Assembly (NCBI GenBank): GCA_018056405.1
Contig: JAGPFT010000076.1
Location: 1 to 9,268 of the forward strand
Source of the DNA: Anaerolineae bacterium
GTDB lineage: Bacteria > Chloroflexota > Anaerolineae > Aggregatilineales > Aggregatilineaceae
Reading direction: 5' to 3'
DNA length: 9,268 nt
Positions 1-6,472 of this stretch are shown here, one piece after another; the first letter of the stretch is position 1; each line of letters opens with the position of its first letter. Under the pieces are notes generated by a model. That model worked only from the letters and a program-made list of their open reading frames with translations, was not told the DNA's origin and did not search any database. The translations under genes were made by a program, and so were the position numbers.

Positions 1-2089
1 CGTCCAGCCCGGAGATATTGAACATCTCGGCGTTGTCGGTGTTGCCGGCCCACACGCCGACGGCGATGTTGCGCGTGAAGCCGACCGTCCAGTTGTCGCG
101 GAAGTCGTTGGTCGTGCCCGTCTTGACCGAGGTGGGGATGCCCGGCGTGTAGAGCGGGCTATTTGCGCCCATTGCCGGCGTGCGCGCGTCGTTGTCAGCC
201 AGGATGTGGCTGATGATGAAGGCAATGCGCGGGTCGAGCACCTGTTGCCCCTCCGCCAACACGCTCACCGAGCGGTCGGTCAGGCGGGCGTCGGGCGGGC
301 AGCGCCGCTGGTACTCGAACAGGACCTCCCCGCCAGAAGTGGTCACGCAGGCGATGGCCTGGGTCGGCACGTAGACGCCGCCGTTGGCCAGCGTCGCAAA
401 GGCAGTGGTCAGTTCCAGCGGCGTGACCTCGCCGCCGCCCAGGGTCAGCGACAGGCCGTAGCGTCCTGGCTCAGTGGAGAGGCTGGTCACGCCGACGCGG
501 TTGAGCAGCCAGATCAGGTATTCGACCCCTACCTGGCGCAACGTCTGCACGGCGGGGATGTTGTACGAATTGGCCAGCGCCTCGCGCAGGCGCACCGGCC
601 CGTGATAGGCGCGGTCATAGTTGACCGGCACGTAGTCCGGCTGGCCGGGGATAGGGATATGCGTCTCAACGTCCCAGATGACGGTCGCCGCGTTCCAGCC
701 GTGCTCGAAGGCGGCGGCGTAAGTGAACGGCTTCATGGCGCTGCCGGGCTGCCGCCGGGCGGTGGTGACGTTCACCTGGCCGTCAATCGTCTCGTCGTTG
801 AAGTCCACACTGCCGACCATGGCCAGAATCTCGCCCGTGTCCGGGCGGATGACCACTACCGCAGCGTTATTCATGTTGTGCGCCGCTTTAAGCTGGGCTA
901 CCTGCGTGCTGGCAATGCTCTCCGCCAGGTGCTGGATGTCCATGTTGACGGTGGTGTAGACCTGCAGGCCGCCGCGCGCCAGTTCACGGCGGAAGACATC
1001 GGCGTTGAGCGCCGGCACGCGGTCGGGCAGGCTTTCGAGCTGGTTTTGCACATAGACGACGAAGTGAGGCGCGGAATCCAGGGCGATGTCCGGGCTGATG
1101 AAGTTGAGCGGTTCAGCGAAGGCGGTGTCGGCCTCCTGGCGGGTGAGGTAGCCCTCTTCGACCATGCGGTCGAGCACCAGGCGGCGACGCTCCATCACCC
1201 GCTGCTGGACAGCAGGGTCGGGGTTGAGCGGGTCAAGCTCCGCCGGGGCCTGGGGCAGGCTGGCCAGCAGCGCCGCCTCGCCGAGCGTCAGAGCAGAGGC
1301 GGGCTTGCCGAAGTAGGTCTGCGCCGCCGCCTCGACGCCATAGGCCAGGTTGCCGTAGGGAATCTCGTTGAGATATAGCTCCAGAATCTCGTCCTTGCTC
1401 ATGCGCTGGGTGAGGATCACGGCCAGCAGCGCCTCGTCCATCTTGCGGTTGAGCGACTGCTCGTACTTGTATTCGTTGGTGAAGAGCACGTTGCGGATGA
1501 GTTGCTGGGTGATCGTGCTGCCGCCGGAGACGATGTAGCCGTAGCGCACGTATTGCCAGGCTGCGCGGGCGATGCTGGGAAGGTCAACCCCCCGGTTCTC
1601 GTAGAAAGTGTCGTCCTCGATGGCGATGGTCGCCTCGATCATGTGCTCTGGAATCTGGTCGAGCGAGATGCGCGTGCGGCGTCCCTCGCCGATGACCTGG
1701 TATAGCTCGCTGCCCTCGTCGTCGTAGATGACCGTCGTCTCAAACGACTGGTAAGTGGTTAGCTCTTCCAGCCGGTCAATTTCGTCTTCGAGTCGGTTGC
1801 TGTAGTGGTTATAGACCAGGAAAAGGGCGAGCATTCCGGCGAGCATCAGCACGCCGACAATGCCCACGCATCCCAGGATGATCCCTGGCCCCAGCGCGAT
1901 CCCGCGCCGGCGGCGCCGGCGGGCGCGATCCGGGCTGCCGTAGGGTGGCTGGCCGGCCATGACCGGCGGCATGGTGTAGCCTGGCGAAGGCGTGGCAGGC
2001 TGTCGCTGGTGCGCGTCGCGCTTGCCGCGCCGGTTCTGCGGCGGCGGCCCCTGGGGAGGCGGTGGGGTCTGGTAGGGCGGGTAGGTCAT
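1..2089 (-). CDS. Class A penicillin-binding protein (bifunctional glycosyltransferase/transpeptidase, PBP1A type), 3' end outside window
   Basis: This enzyme polymerises lipid II into glycan strands and cross-links the peptides on the outer face of the membrane. My reverse-strand translation gives 696 codons from ATG at 2089, open to the window edge. Residues 1-50 are a Pro/Gln-rich cytoplasmic tail, followed by an Arg run (55-62) and one membrane anchor (about 66-93). The family 51 glycosyltransferase domain shows EDDTF with catalytic Glu158, GGSTITQQL (189-197), an RKMDE motif and KDEILELYLN. The transpeptidase domain shows SAMK (nucleophile Ser450, Lys453), SYN (508-510) and KTGT (656-659). 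All catalytic motifs are intact; only the extreme C-terminus is missing, since family members are usually about 700-850 residues. No convincing Shine-Dalgarno precedes the ATG. The gene diverges from mgtE. The family call is very secure; the exact paralog name is not assigned. Confidence 0.96.
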   Translation of the reverse strand, partial: MTYPPYQTPPPPQGPPPQNRRGKRDAHQRQPATPSPGYTMPPVMAGQPPYGSPDRARRRRRRGIALGPGIILGCVGIVGVLMLAGMLALFLVYNHYSNRLEDEIDRLEELTTYQSFETTVIYDDEGSELYQVIGEGRRTRISLDQIPEHMIEATIAIEDDTFYENRGVDLPSIARAAWQYVRYGYIVSGGSTITQQLIRNVLFTNEYKYEQSLNRKMDEALLAVILTQRMSKDEILELYLNEIPYGNLAYGVEAAAQTYFGKPASALTLGEAALLASLPQAPAELDPLNPDPAVQQRVMERRRLVLDRMVEEGYLTRQEADTAFAEPLNFISPDIALDSAPHFVVYVQNQLESLPDRVPALNADVFRRELARGGLQVYTTVNMDIQHLAESIASTQVAQLKAAHNMNNAAVVVIRPDTGEILAMVGSVDFNDETIDGQVNVTTARRQPGSAMKPFTYAAAFEHGWNAATVIWDVETHIPIPGQPDYVPVNYDRAYHGPVRLREALANSYNIPAVQTLRQVGVEYLIWLLNRVGVTSLSTEPGRYGLSLTLGGGEVTPLELTTAFATLANGGVYVPTQAIACVTTSGGEVLFEYQRRCPPDARLTDRSVSVLAEGQQVLDPRIAFIISHILADNDARTPAMGANSPLYTPGIPTSVKTGTTNDFRDNWTVGFTRNIAVGVWAGNTDNAEMFNISGLD

Positions 2090-2106
2090 GGGCGTGTCGC
2101 TCTTGT

Positions 2107-2138
2107 GAGTCGGGAGTCGGGAGTGGTGAGTGGAGAGT
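2107..2138. repeat. Heptad tandem repeat GAGTNNN, five units
   Basis: GAGT recurs every 7 bases at 2107, 2114, 2121, 2128 and 2135, with spacers CGG, CGG, GGT and GGA. It lies 18-49 bp upstream of the PBP start, so it would be in that gene's 5' untranslated RNA. The last unit joins a small inverted repeat, GAGTC-ATGA-GACTC (2135-2148). The period and phase are read directly from the sequence; no function is assigned. Confidence 0.75.
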
Positions 2139-2169
2139 CATGAGACTCCGCCTGCTCCCACTCGCCCTG

Positions 2170-2175
2170 ATTCTA
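2170..2175 (-). promoter_or_regulatory. Possible -10 box for the PBP gene
   Basis: The minus strand reads TAGAAT, one mismatch from TATAAT, about 80 bp upstream of the PBP ATG. No good -35 box sits 17-18 bp further upstream, so this is only a weak candidate promoter. Confidence 0.3.
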
Positions 2176-2266
2176 ACACGCTAGAAGGCGTGCCCGCTAT
2201 GCCGCTGGCCTACGTCCGACGGGCGCTTGCGCGGCGGTAGGGCGGGCGAATCGCGGCGGTCTGGCC

Positions 2267-2295
2267 TTGACTCCACCCCTGGTCAGGATGACAAT
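2267..2295 (+). promoter_or_regulatory. Candidate sigma-70 promoter for mgtE
   Basis: TTGACT (2267-2272) is followed after exactly 17 bp by GACAAT (2290-2295), 5/6 and 4/6 matches to the consensus boxes. Transcription would begin near 2302, giving mgtE a leader of roughly 175 nt. It is the best plus-strand promoter I see in the divergent region. Confidence 0.5.
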
Positions 2296-2301
2296 AGCGC
2301 A

Positions 2302-2478
2302 GTCTGTCGCAGGTGACAGGCGAAGAGTGAAGGACACGATGAACGACACTGACTTACCTGACCCGGCCACCCCGCAGCGGGGCGTGCCGGCCAACTCCAT
2401 ACGACGACTCTCACGGTAGTCTGCCCCTTTCCTTGTATGCGGGCGTCTCCGTGAGAGTATTTCCAGGAGACGCCTGTC
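2302..2478 (+). promoter_or_regulatory. Structured 5' leader of mgtE, possible cis-regulatory RNA
   Basis: From the predicted transcription start to the mgtE ATG, the RNA can fold into a series of helices. The first is a 7-bp hairpin, 2302-2308 with 2315-2321, whose loop CAGGT (2310-2314) is perfectly complementary to ACCTG at 2356-2360. The second is a GC hairpin, CCGGC 2363-2367 with GCCGG 2386-2390, enclosing CCCCG/CGGGG (2370-2374/2378-2382). The third is the overlapping helix pair at the ribosome binding site, listed separately. Known mgtE genes are often controlled by the Mg2+-sensing M-box (ykoK) riboswitch, but I do not see M-box consensus segments. Regulation by Mg2+ is inferred only from the downstream gene. 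Confidence 0.5.
2407..2474 (+). promoter_or_regulatory. Two overlapping perfect helices covering the mgtE ribosome binding site (pseudoknot or switch)
   Basis: Helix A pairs ACTCTCACGG (2407-2416) with CCGTGAGAGT (2449-2458), 10 perfect pairs. Helix B pairs GGCGTCTCC (2442-2450) with GGAGACGCC (2466-2474), 9 perfect pairs. The 5' strand of B lies in the loop of A and shares bases 2449-2450 with it, so the two form an H-type pseudoknot or exclude each other. Helix B buries GGAG (2466-2469) of the Shine-Dalgarno AGGAG (2465-2469), which sits 9 nt before the mgtE ATG. This is the layout of a translational on/off switch. The pairings are seen in the sequence; the regulatory role is inferred. Confidence 0.55.
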
Positions 2479-3828
2479 ATGGAACCCACCATCCTCGATG
2501 ACATTTTGGCCCGGCTGCGCGACGCCCTTGAGCGCGATGAGATCGGCGCAGCCGCCGCTATTGTTGAGAGCCTGCGTCCCGCCGATCAAGCCGATCTGTT
2601 CTCTGAGCTACCTGACGATCACCAACGGGTGCTGCTGCCGCAGCTCGATCCCACCGACTCCGCCGACATCCTGGAGCGACTGGACGAGCGGGAAGCAGCA
2701 GAGTTGGTTGCTGACCTGCCCACCGATGCGCTGATCCGCATTGTGGAAGAGATGGAGCCGGACGAGGCAGCCGACCTGCTTGGCGACATGGCGTCCGAGC
2801 AGGTCCAGGCTGTGCTTGAAGGGCTGGAAGACTCCGAAGAGCTTCGCCCACTGCTGCTGCACCCCGACGACAGCGCGGGCGGCCTGATGACCTCCGATTT
2901 CTTGGCGCTGCGCCGCCGGATGACGGCGGGCGAAGCGCTTCAGGCGATTCGCGATTGGCAGCCAGAGACGGAGGTGGCTCACTGGTTGTTCGTGGTGGAT
3001 GCGCAGGGGCGGCTGGTCGGCGTGGTGAGCCTGCGCCAGATCGTCATTGCCAGTCCGCAGACACTCATTGCCGACATCATGGATCCCGATGTGATCGCCG
3101 TGCATGTAGGTGCAGATCAGGAAGAATGCGCGCGGGTCATGCTGCGCGAGGACTTGCTGGCGCTGCCGGTGGTGGATTCAGACAACAAGCTGGTCGGCGT
3201 GGTGACGCTCGACGATGTGGCCGATGTCATTGTGGACGAGGCGACCGAGGACTTCCAGCGATTGGGCGGCGCGCAGCCCCTGGGCCGCTCGTACCTGGAC
3301 ACGCACATATTCACCGTGACACGCAAGCGGATCAACTGGCTGTTGCTGCTGTTCCTGACCGAAAGCCTTACAGGGACGGTGCTGCGCCATTTCGAAAGTG
3401 AGTTGCACGAAGCTGTGGCTCTGACATTCTTTGTCCCGCTGCTGATCGGCACGGGCGGCAACGCCGGCTCGCAGACCACCAGCACAATCATCCGCGCGCT
3501 GGCAGTGGGCGACATAGACCTGGACGACGCGCTGCGGGCGCTCTGGCACGAATTCCGGGTGGGGTTGCTGCTGGGGCTGGGCATGGCTGCCGTGGCCTAT
3601 GGGCGCGCGCTGACCTGGGGATCGTCGTCGTCGCTGGCGCTGACGATTTCACTGGCGATCCTGGCGATTGTCGTGTGGGCGAATGCTTTGGGGGCGCTGC
3701 TGCCGCTGCTGGCAACCAAGCTGCACATAGATCCAACGGTGGTCTCTGGGCCGGTGATGAGCACGCTGGTGGATGCCACCGGCCTGTTCATCTACTTCTC
3801 GGCGGCGCACATGATCATGGGGTTGTAG
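2479..3828 (+). CDS. mgtE: Magnesium transporter MgtE
   Basis: Mg2+-selective channel of the inner membrane that closes when cytosolic Mg2+ is high. The 449-residue product matches the family length (the Thermus thermophilus protein is about 450). An acidic, helical N domain (about 1-130) is followed by two CBS domains (about 137-195 and 200-255, the second with LPVVDSDNKLVGVVTLDD) and the plug helix region DEATEDF (253-259). Five membrane segments follow at about 284-303, 313-340, 362-378, 385-413 and 427-447. The signature GGNAGSQ is at 326-332, and the pore aspartate lies in STLVDATGLFIYF at Asp432, the same number as the Mg2+ site of the Thermus protein. The start ATG has AGGAG 9 nt upstream, within a foldable leader. 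No truncation is seen. It converges on rtcB. Confidence 0.97.
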   Translation: MEPTILDDILARLRDALERDEIGAAAAIVESLRPADQADLFSELPDDHQRVLLPQLDPTDSADILERLDEREAAELVADLPTDALIRIVEEMEPDEAADLLGDMASEQVQAVLEGLEDSEELRPLLLHPDDSAGGLMTSDFLALRRRMTAGEALQAIRDWQPETEVAHWLFVVDAQGRLVGVVSLRQIVIASPQTLIADIMDPDVIAVHVGADQEECARVMLREDLLALPVVDSDNKLVGVVTLDDVADVIVDEATEDFQRLGGAQPLGRSYLDTHIFTVTRKRINWLLLLFLTESLTGTVLRHFESELHEAVALTFFVPLLIGTGGNAGSQTTSTIIRALAVGDIDLDDALRALWHEFRVGLLLGLGMAAVAYGRALTWGSSSSLALTISLAILAIVVWANALGALLPLLATKLHIDPTVVSGPVMSTLVDATGLFIYFSAAHMIMGL

Positions 3829-3870
3829 GCATCCCCCTTGATCACTCCGCCCGGCGCGACAGAGCTTCAA

Positions 3871-3908
3871 GCAGACTTCCGAAGTTTTCGGGAACTTCGG
3901 AAGTCTGT
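3871..3908. terminator. Long perfect hairpin between convergent mgtE and rtcB, probable bidirectional terminator
   Basis: CAGACTTCCGAAGTT (3872-3886) is a perfect inverted repeat of AACTTCGGAAGTCTG (3893-3907) with a 6-nt loop, and a G-U pair can extend it at 3871/3908. Each arm is itself nearly palindromic (ACTTCCGAAGT). It lies about 45 bp past the mgtE stop and about 45 bp past the rtcB stop. No long T tract follows on either strand, so it may act by other means or be a dispersed repeat. Confidence 0.65.
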
Positions 3909-3932
3909 GTCTGAGGCGCAGCGATCCAATGT

Positions 3933-3953
3933 GGCGGGCTGAGGCTGCCCGCC
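3933..3953 (-). terminator. GC hairpin at the rtcB stop codon
   Basis: GGCGGGC (3933-3939) pairs perfectly with GCCCGCC (3947-3953) across a 7-nt loop. Its edge touches the last base of the rtcB stop codon (3953-3955). There is no T tract, so it is a weak terminator or a message-stabilising 3' hairpin. Confidence 0.35.
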
Positions 3954-5422
3954 TACCGCCGCCCGCGCCCCTTCTTGCGGCCTTTCTTGCCGCCCCTGCC
4001 GCCGTAACGCGGCCTGTCCGCCGGGTCCATCTTGACCAGGCGTGGCTGGAACTCGGCCAGAGCCACCACCAGATCGGCCTGGTCGGCCATCACCTGGCGG
4101 ATGTCCTTGTAGGCGTCGGGCGCTTCGTCCAGCCCGCCGGAGATCAGCTCGACGCCCTGGGCGGCCAGCGCCCGCGTCACGCCCTCCCAGTCGAAGCGGC
4201 TGAAGGCTTCCTTGCGGCTCATGCGGCGGCCCGCGCCGTGCGCCGCGCTGGACAGCGAGTCCGGATTGCCCAGGCCGCGCACGACGAAGCCGGGCGCGCT
4301 CATGCTGCCGGGGATGACGCCGAGTGCATCCTTGCCGGCGGGAGTCGCGCCCTTGCGGTGGACGATGACTTCCTGGCCGTCTACCACTTCCTTCCAGGCG
4401 AAGTTGTGGTGATTCTCGATGCCGCCCAGCACGGGAATGCGCAGCGCGTCCACGATCTGGCGGTGGATGACGGCGTGGTTGGCGCTGGCGTACTTGCCGG
4501 CCAGGGTCATAGCTGCCCAGTATTCCGCGCCGGCTTCCTCGTCCAGGCCCAGCCAGGCCAGGTGACGGAAGTCTTTGGGCAGGGCCGCGTGCAAGCTCAT
4601 TGCCACCTTCGTGTAATGCTCGGCCATCTCGTAGCCGAAGCGACGGCTGCCGCTGTGACTGAGCAGGGCCAGGTACGTGCCCGGCGGGATGCGGCCCAGC
4701 GGCGAGTCAATGGTCGCGTGCACGGTCAGCGCGCCGAACTCAACAAAGTGATTGCCGGAGCCACTGGTGCCAAGCTGCCGCCAGGCCACGTCGCGGAAGC
4801 GGCGGGCGAGCGGGTGCTCGTCCCAGGCCGGGTCATCCAGCACCTCGTGCTCGCGTGGGGGGTTCCACTCGCCGCCCGTGCTGAAGACGGTCTGCTCCTC
4901 CAACACCGCGCGGAAGTGCTCGCGGCGCTGGTCGAGACTCTGCGGGGAGGCGTTGAAGACGGTCATGCGCATGCGGCAGGCGATGTCCACGCCGACGGCG
5001 TAGGGGATGACGCTGTTGGCAGTAGCCAGCACGCCGCCGATGGGCAGGCCGTAGCCCTGGTGCGCGTCGGGCATCAGCGCGCCTTTGACGGCGACGGGCA
5101 GGCGCACGGCGCGCTTCATCTGATCCAGCGCGCCCGGCTCAATATCCTGCGCGCCCCACACACGGTAGGGGGCGGCGCTGCCCAGGTCATAGCTGCCAGC
5201 GGACTCCTCGTCCCGGCGCTGAGCAGCGATCAGCGCTTCGGCCAACACACCGTAGAGTGGATCGCCCGCGTAGTTCTCCGGCGCAGCCAGCACGTCGGCC
5301 AGATCATCCAGGGCGTCGGCCTCAGACGTGCCTTCGGCCAGGGCCGCGCCGTAAGCGCGCAGAGCCAGCCCGATGGCTTTGCCCGGCGGGTAGCCCAGTT
5401 GCAGGAGGGTGCTGCCGTCCAT
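3953..5422 (-). CDS. rtcB: RNA-splicing ligase RtcB
   Basis: GTP- and Mn2+-dependent ligase that joins RNA ends bearing 2',3'-cyclic phosphate or 3'-phosphate to 5'-hydroxyl ends, used in RNA repair and tRNA splicing. The 489 residues carry the expected landmarks: MPDAHQGYGLPIGG (117-130), GVDIACRM with metal ligands Asp146 and Cys149, GSGNHF (His225), LSHSGSRR (His256), GIENHHNFAWKE (334-345), HRKGATPAGKDALGVIPGSM (355-374) and HGAGRRMSR with the guanylylated His395. The N-terminal part, LLQLGYPPGKAIG..., belongs to the subfamily with a roughly 90-residue extension before the core. The C-terminus ends in a Gly/Lys/Arg tail (about 474-489). ATG 5422 has GAGGA about 7 nt upstream. No archease, rtcA, rtcR or prfH gene is adjacent. 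A palindromic repeat sits directly upstream. Confidence 0.96.
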   Translation of the reverse strand: MDGSTLLQLGYPPGKAIGLALRAYGAALAEGTSEADALDDLADVLAAPENYAGDPLYGVLAEALIAAQRRDEESAGSYDLGSAAPYRVWGAQDIEPGALDQMKRAVRLPVAVKGALMPDAHQGYGLPIGGVLATANSVIPYAVGVDIACRMRMTVFNASPQSLDQRREHFRAVLEEQTVFSTGGEWNPPREHEVLDDPAWDEHPLARRFRDVAWRQLGTSGSGNHFVEFGALTVHATIDSPLGRIPPGTYLALLSHSGSRRFGYEMAEHYTKVAMSLHAALPKDFRHLAWLGLDEEAGAEYWAAMTLAGKYASANHAVIHRQIVDALRIPVLGGIENHHNFAWKEVVDGQEVIVHRKGATPAGKDALGVIPGSMSAPGFVVRGLGNPDSLSSAAHGAGRRMSRKEAFSRFDWEGVTRALAAQGVELISGGLDEAPDAYKDIRQVMADQADLVVALAEFQPRLVKMDPADRPRYGGRGGKKGRKKGRGRR

Positions 5423-5450
5423 CGTATTCCTCGTGCGGCGCTTCGCTTTA

Positions 5451-5544
5451 CCTCACCCCCGGCCTCGCTGCGCTCGGCTTGCCCCCTCTCCAACGTGGAG
5501 AGGGGGCAGCGAGGCCCGCGTCAGCGGGCCGAGCGGGGGTGAGG
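5451..5544. repeat. REP-like palindromic element, complete copy
   Basis: Outer arms CCTCACCCCC (5451-5460) and GGGGGTGAGG (5535-5544) are perfectly complementary. Inside are CCCCCTCTCC (5482-5491)/GGAGAGGGGG (5497-5506), GGCCTCGCTGC (5461-5471)/GCAGCGAGGCC (5506-5516), and a 7-bp hairpin GGCCCGC (5513-5519)/GCGGGCC (5524-5530). Several foldings are possible. It is the most intact member of a family repeated at 8780-9268 and lies 29 bp upstream of the rtcB start. Confidence 0.8.
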
Positions 5545-5547
5545 TCC

Positions 5548-5575
5548 GTAGGGGCGTACCGCCATACGCCCCTAC
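5548..5575. repeat. Perfect 11-bp inverted repeat (GTAGGGGCGTA type)
   Basis: GTAGGGGCGTA (5548-5558) and TACGCCCCTAC (5565-5575) are exact reverse complements around the loop CCGCCA. The right arm contains the stop codon of the small minus-strand membrane protein frame, so the repeat may serve as its 3' end hairpin. No T tract follows on either strand. Only one copy is in this window. Confidence 0.75.
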
Positions 5576-5792
5576 ATCTCCGGCATCCAGCTAGTGATCG
5601 CGGCGATGAGTACGGTCAATTTTGCTGTGACGGCTGCCCGCCATACCGGGCGGCGTAAGGGGGGCACGTCACGTTTGCGCCGCTGCCGGTGCGACCAATG
5701 AATGACGCTGAGCGGCATGAAGCCCAGCAACCCGACCAAAACGAACTCTATAATATCAATGAGGACCTCTAGCTCTAGTCCGTACTCCCCAT
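5572..5792 (-). pseudogene. Small two-helix membrane protein, probably frameshifted near its start; function unknown
   Basis: A minus-strand frame ending at TAG 5574-5572 is open back to a stop at 5877-5875 but has no normal start in its upstream half. It encodes two hydrophobic stretches, VLIDIIEFVLVGLLGF and an AAVTAKLTVLIAAITSWM-like one, separated by a basic loop with HRQRRKR, and ends in MPEM. An ATG at 5792 with GAGGAG (5808-5803) 10 nt upstream is off by one base: it reads ATG GGG AGT ACG GAC TAG. One extra G in the GGGG run (5790-5787) would give a continuous product of 68 residues with a good ribosome binding site. If the sequence is correct, the gene is broken, or translation starts at TTG 5739 or ATG 5718 (48 residues). 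I do not recognise the family. It is upstream of and co-oriented with rtcB, separated by two palindromes. Confidence 0.45.
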
Positions 5793-6246
5793 GTGCCAGG
5801 CTCTCCTCACTCCAGGGCGCGAATGCGACCTGCCGGACGATGGCTTCGGGCGGACGGCGCGCGGGCCGTGCGCCCTATGACTGCTGTCACCGCAGGAAGT
5901 GCGGCCTGTGTGGGAAGGAGCCAACACCCCTTGTCTCTCCGCACACGGCTTCCCACACAGACCGCTGGACTTGCCCGTCTTGCCCTGCGGTGCTTGTTGA
6001 TCTCAGCTTGGTAAGGCCCCTCTGTGTTCCTTCAGGCGGGCGACGCTTCCTCTACTCTCTCGCGCACACCCTGTCGCAGCGCCTGTGTCTACCGGTTACC
6101 GGCGGGGCCAATGTCCGTTCGCTCGTCACGGGTCAGTTCGGTTGAGTGGCATCCGCCACCCCCTGACGGTGTGCTCACTGCCTGGGGGAGCGGCTGCGAG
6201 GCGGTCCGTGCTGGGCACGGTTGGGCAGGGTCTCTTACGTAGTCAC
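5793..6246. other. Noncoding stretch with one long hairpin; no supported gene
   Basis: I see no recognisable protein on either strand. The clear structure is a hairpin with CTGTGTGGGAA (5906-5916) and TTCCCACACAG (5950-5960), extended outward by GCGG (5901-5904)/CCGC (5962-5965) and inward by GCC/GGC, without a T tract. A second, small perfect hairpin, CCGTGC-TGG-GCACGG, is at 6206-6220. The 54-codon minus-strand frame 6253-6089 starts at an ATG overlapping the stop of the preceding 48-codon ORF, but its Pro/Gly/Thr-rich composition gives no sign of a real protein. Confidence 0.5.
6163..6193. repeat. Degenerate palindrome CCCCC...GGGGG ending in CTGGGGGAGCGG
   Basis: A CCCCC run near 6163-6167 faces GGGGG at 6184-6188. 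The right side CTGGGGGAGCGG (6182-6193) is identical over 12 bases to 7155-7166, where a CCCCC run also stands upstream. The shared layout suggests two decayed copies of one palindromic repeat. Confidence 0.4.
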
Positions 6247-6393
6247 CTACCATGTCTCTCCCTCCGTCGTCAGCCAGCGCGCGCCGGTGCTGACCTTGCG
6301 GTTGGCGGCAAGGATGACGCTCACCTGCCCGGCAAAAGCCCGGCACCGCGCAATGCGCATCATCCCGATGTTGCGGTGAGTGATTTGTGTCAT
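6247..6393 (-). CDS. Hypothetical 48-residue protein downstream of the structured RNA
   Basis: The ORF begins MTQITHRNIGMMRIARCRAF and ends in GETW. A strong Shine-Dalgarno GGGAGG lies 7 nt before the ATG at 6393. By my count about 80 percent of third codon positions are G or C and about half of second positions, the bias of real genes in this genome. There is no signal peptide or obvious membrane helix; the middle (AGQVSVILAANRK) is mildly hydrophobic, the protein is basic and has one Cys. It lies about 80 nt downstream of the terminator-like hairpin of the minus-strand RNA and could be expressed by readthrough from that promoter. Its stop overlaps an ATG (ATGGTAG). I do not recognise a family. 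Confidence 0.45.
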   Translation of the reverse strand: MTQITHRNIGMMRIARCRAFAGQVSVILAANRKVSTGARWLTTEGETW

Positions 6394-6472
6394 TCTCGCA
6401 CCTCCCTTGTGGCGCTTCAGGCAGTGGCAGCCAGGATTGGCCGATCCCCTCCAGGTGCGTCGCCTGGCGATC

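Noticed and set aside
206..1378. Long plus-strand open frame (390 codons) opposite the PBP gene
   Set aside because: It is the shadow of the PBP on the other strand. Its His/Arg/Gly/Val-rich translation has no domain, whereas the minus strand shows every PBP motif.
2281..2363. Closing helix GGTCAGG (2281-2287)/CCTGACC (2357-2363) as the base of an mgtE riboswitch
   Set aside because: The 5' strand lies inside the predicted promoter spacer and would not be transcribed if the start is near 2302. It could be reconsidered if the start is upstream.
3929..5542. Plus-strand open frame of 537 codons over rtcB
   Set aside because: GC-rich antisense frame of rtcB; the minus strand has all RtcB catalytic motifs, and the plus frame runs into the palindromic repeat.
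5880..5966. Group II intron domain V (minus strand GGGAAGCCGTGTGCGG)
   Set aside because: The first half resembles a domain V 5' strand, but the complementary GCACGCACGGTT-like 3' strand is missing, and the segment folds as a simple hairpin instead. No reverse transcriptase remnant is visible.
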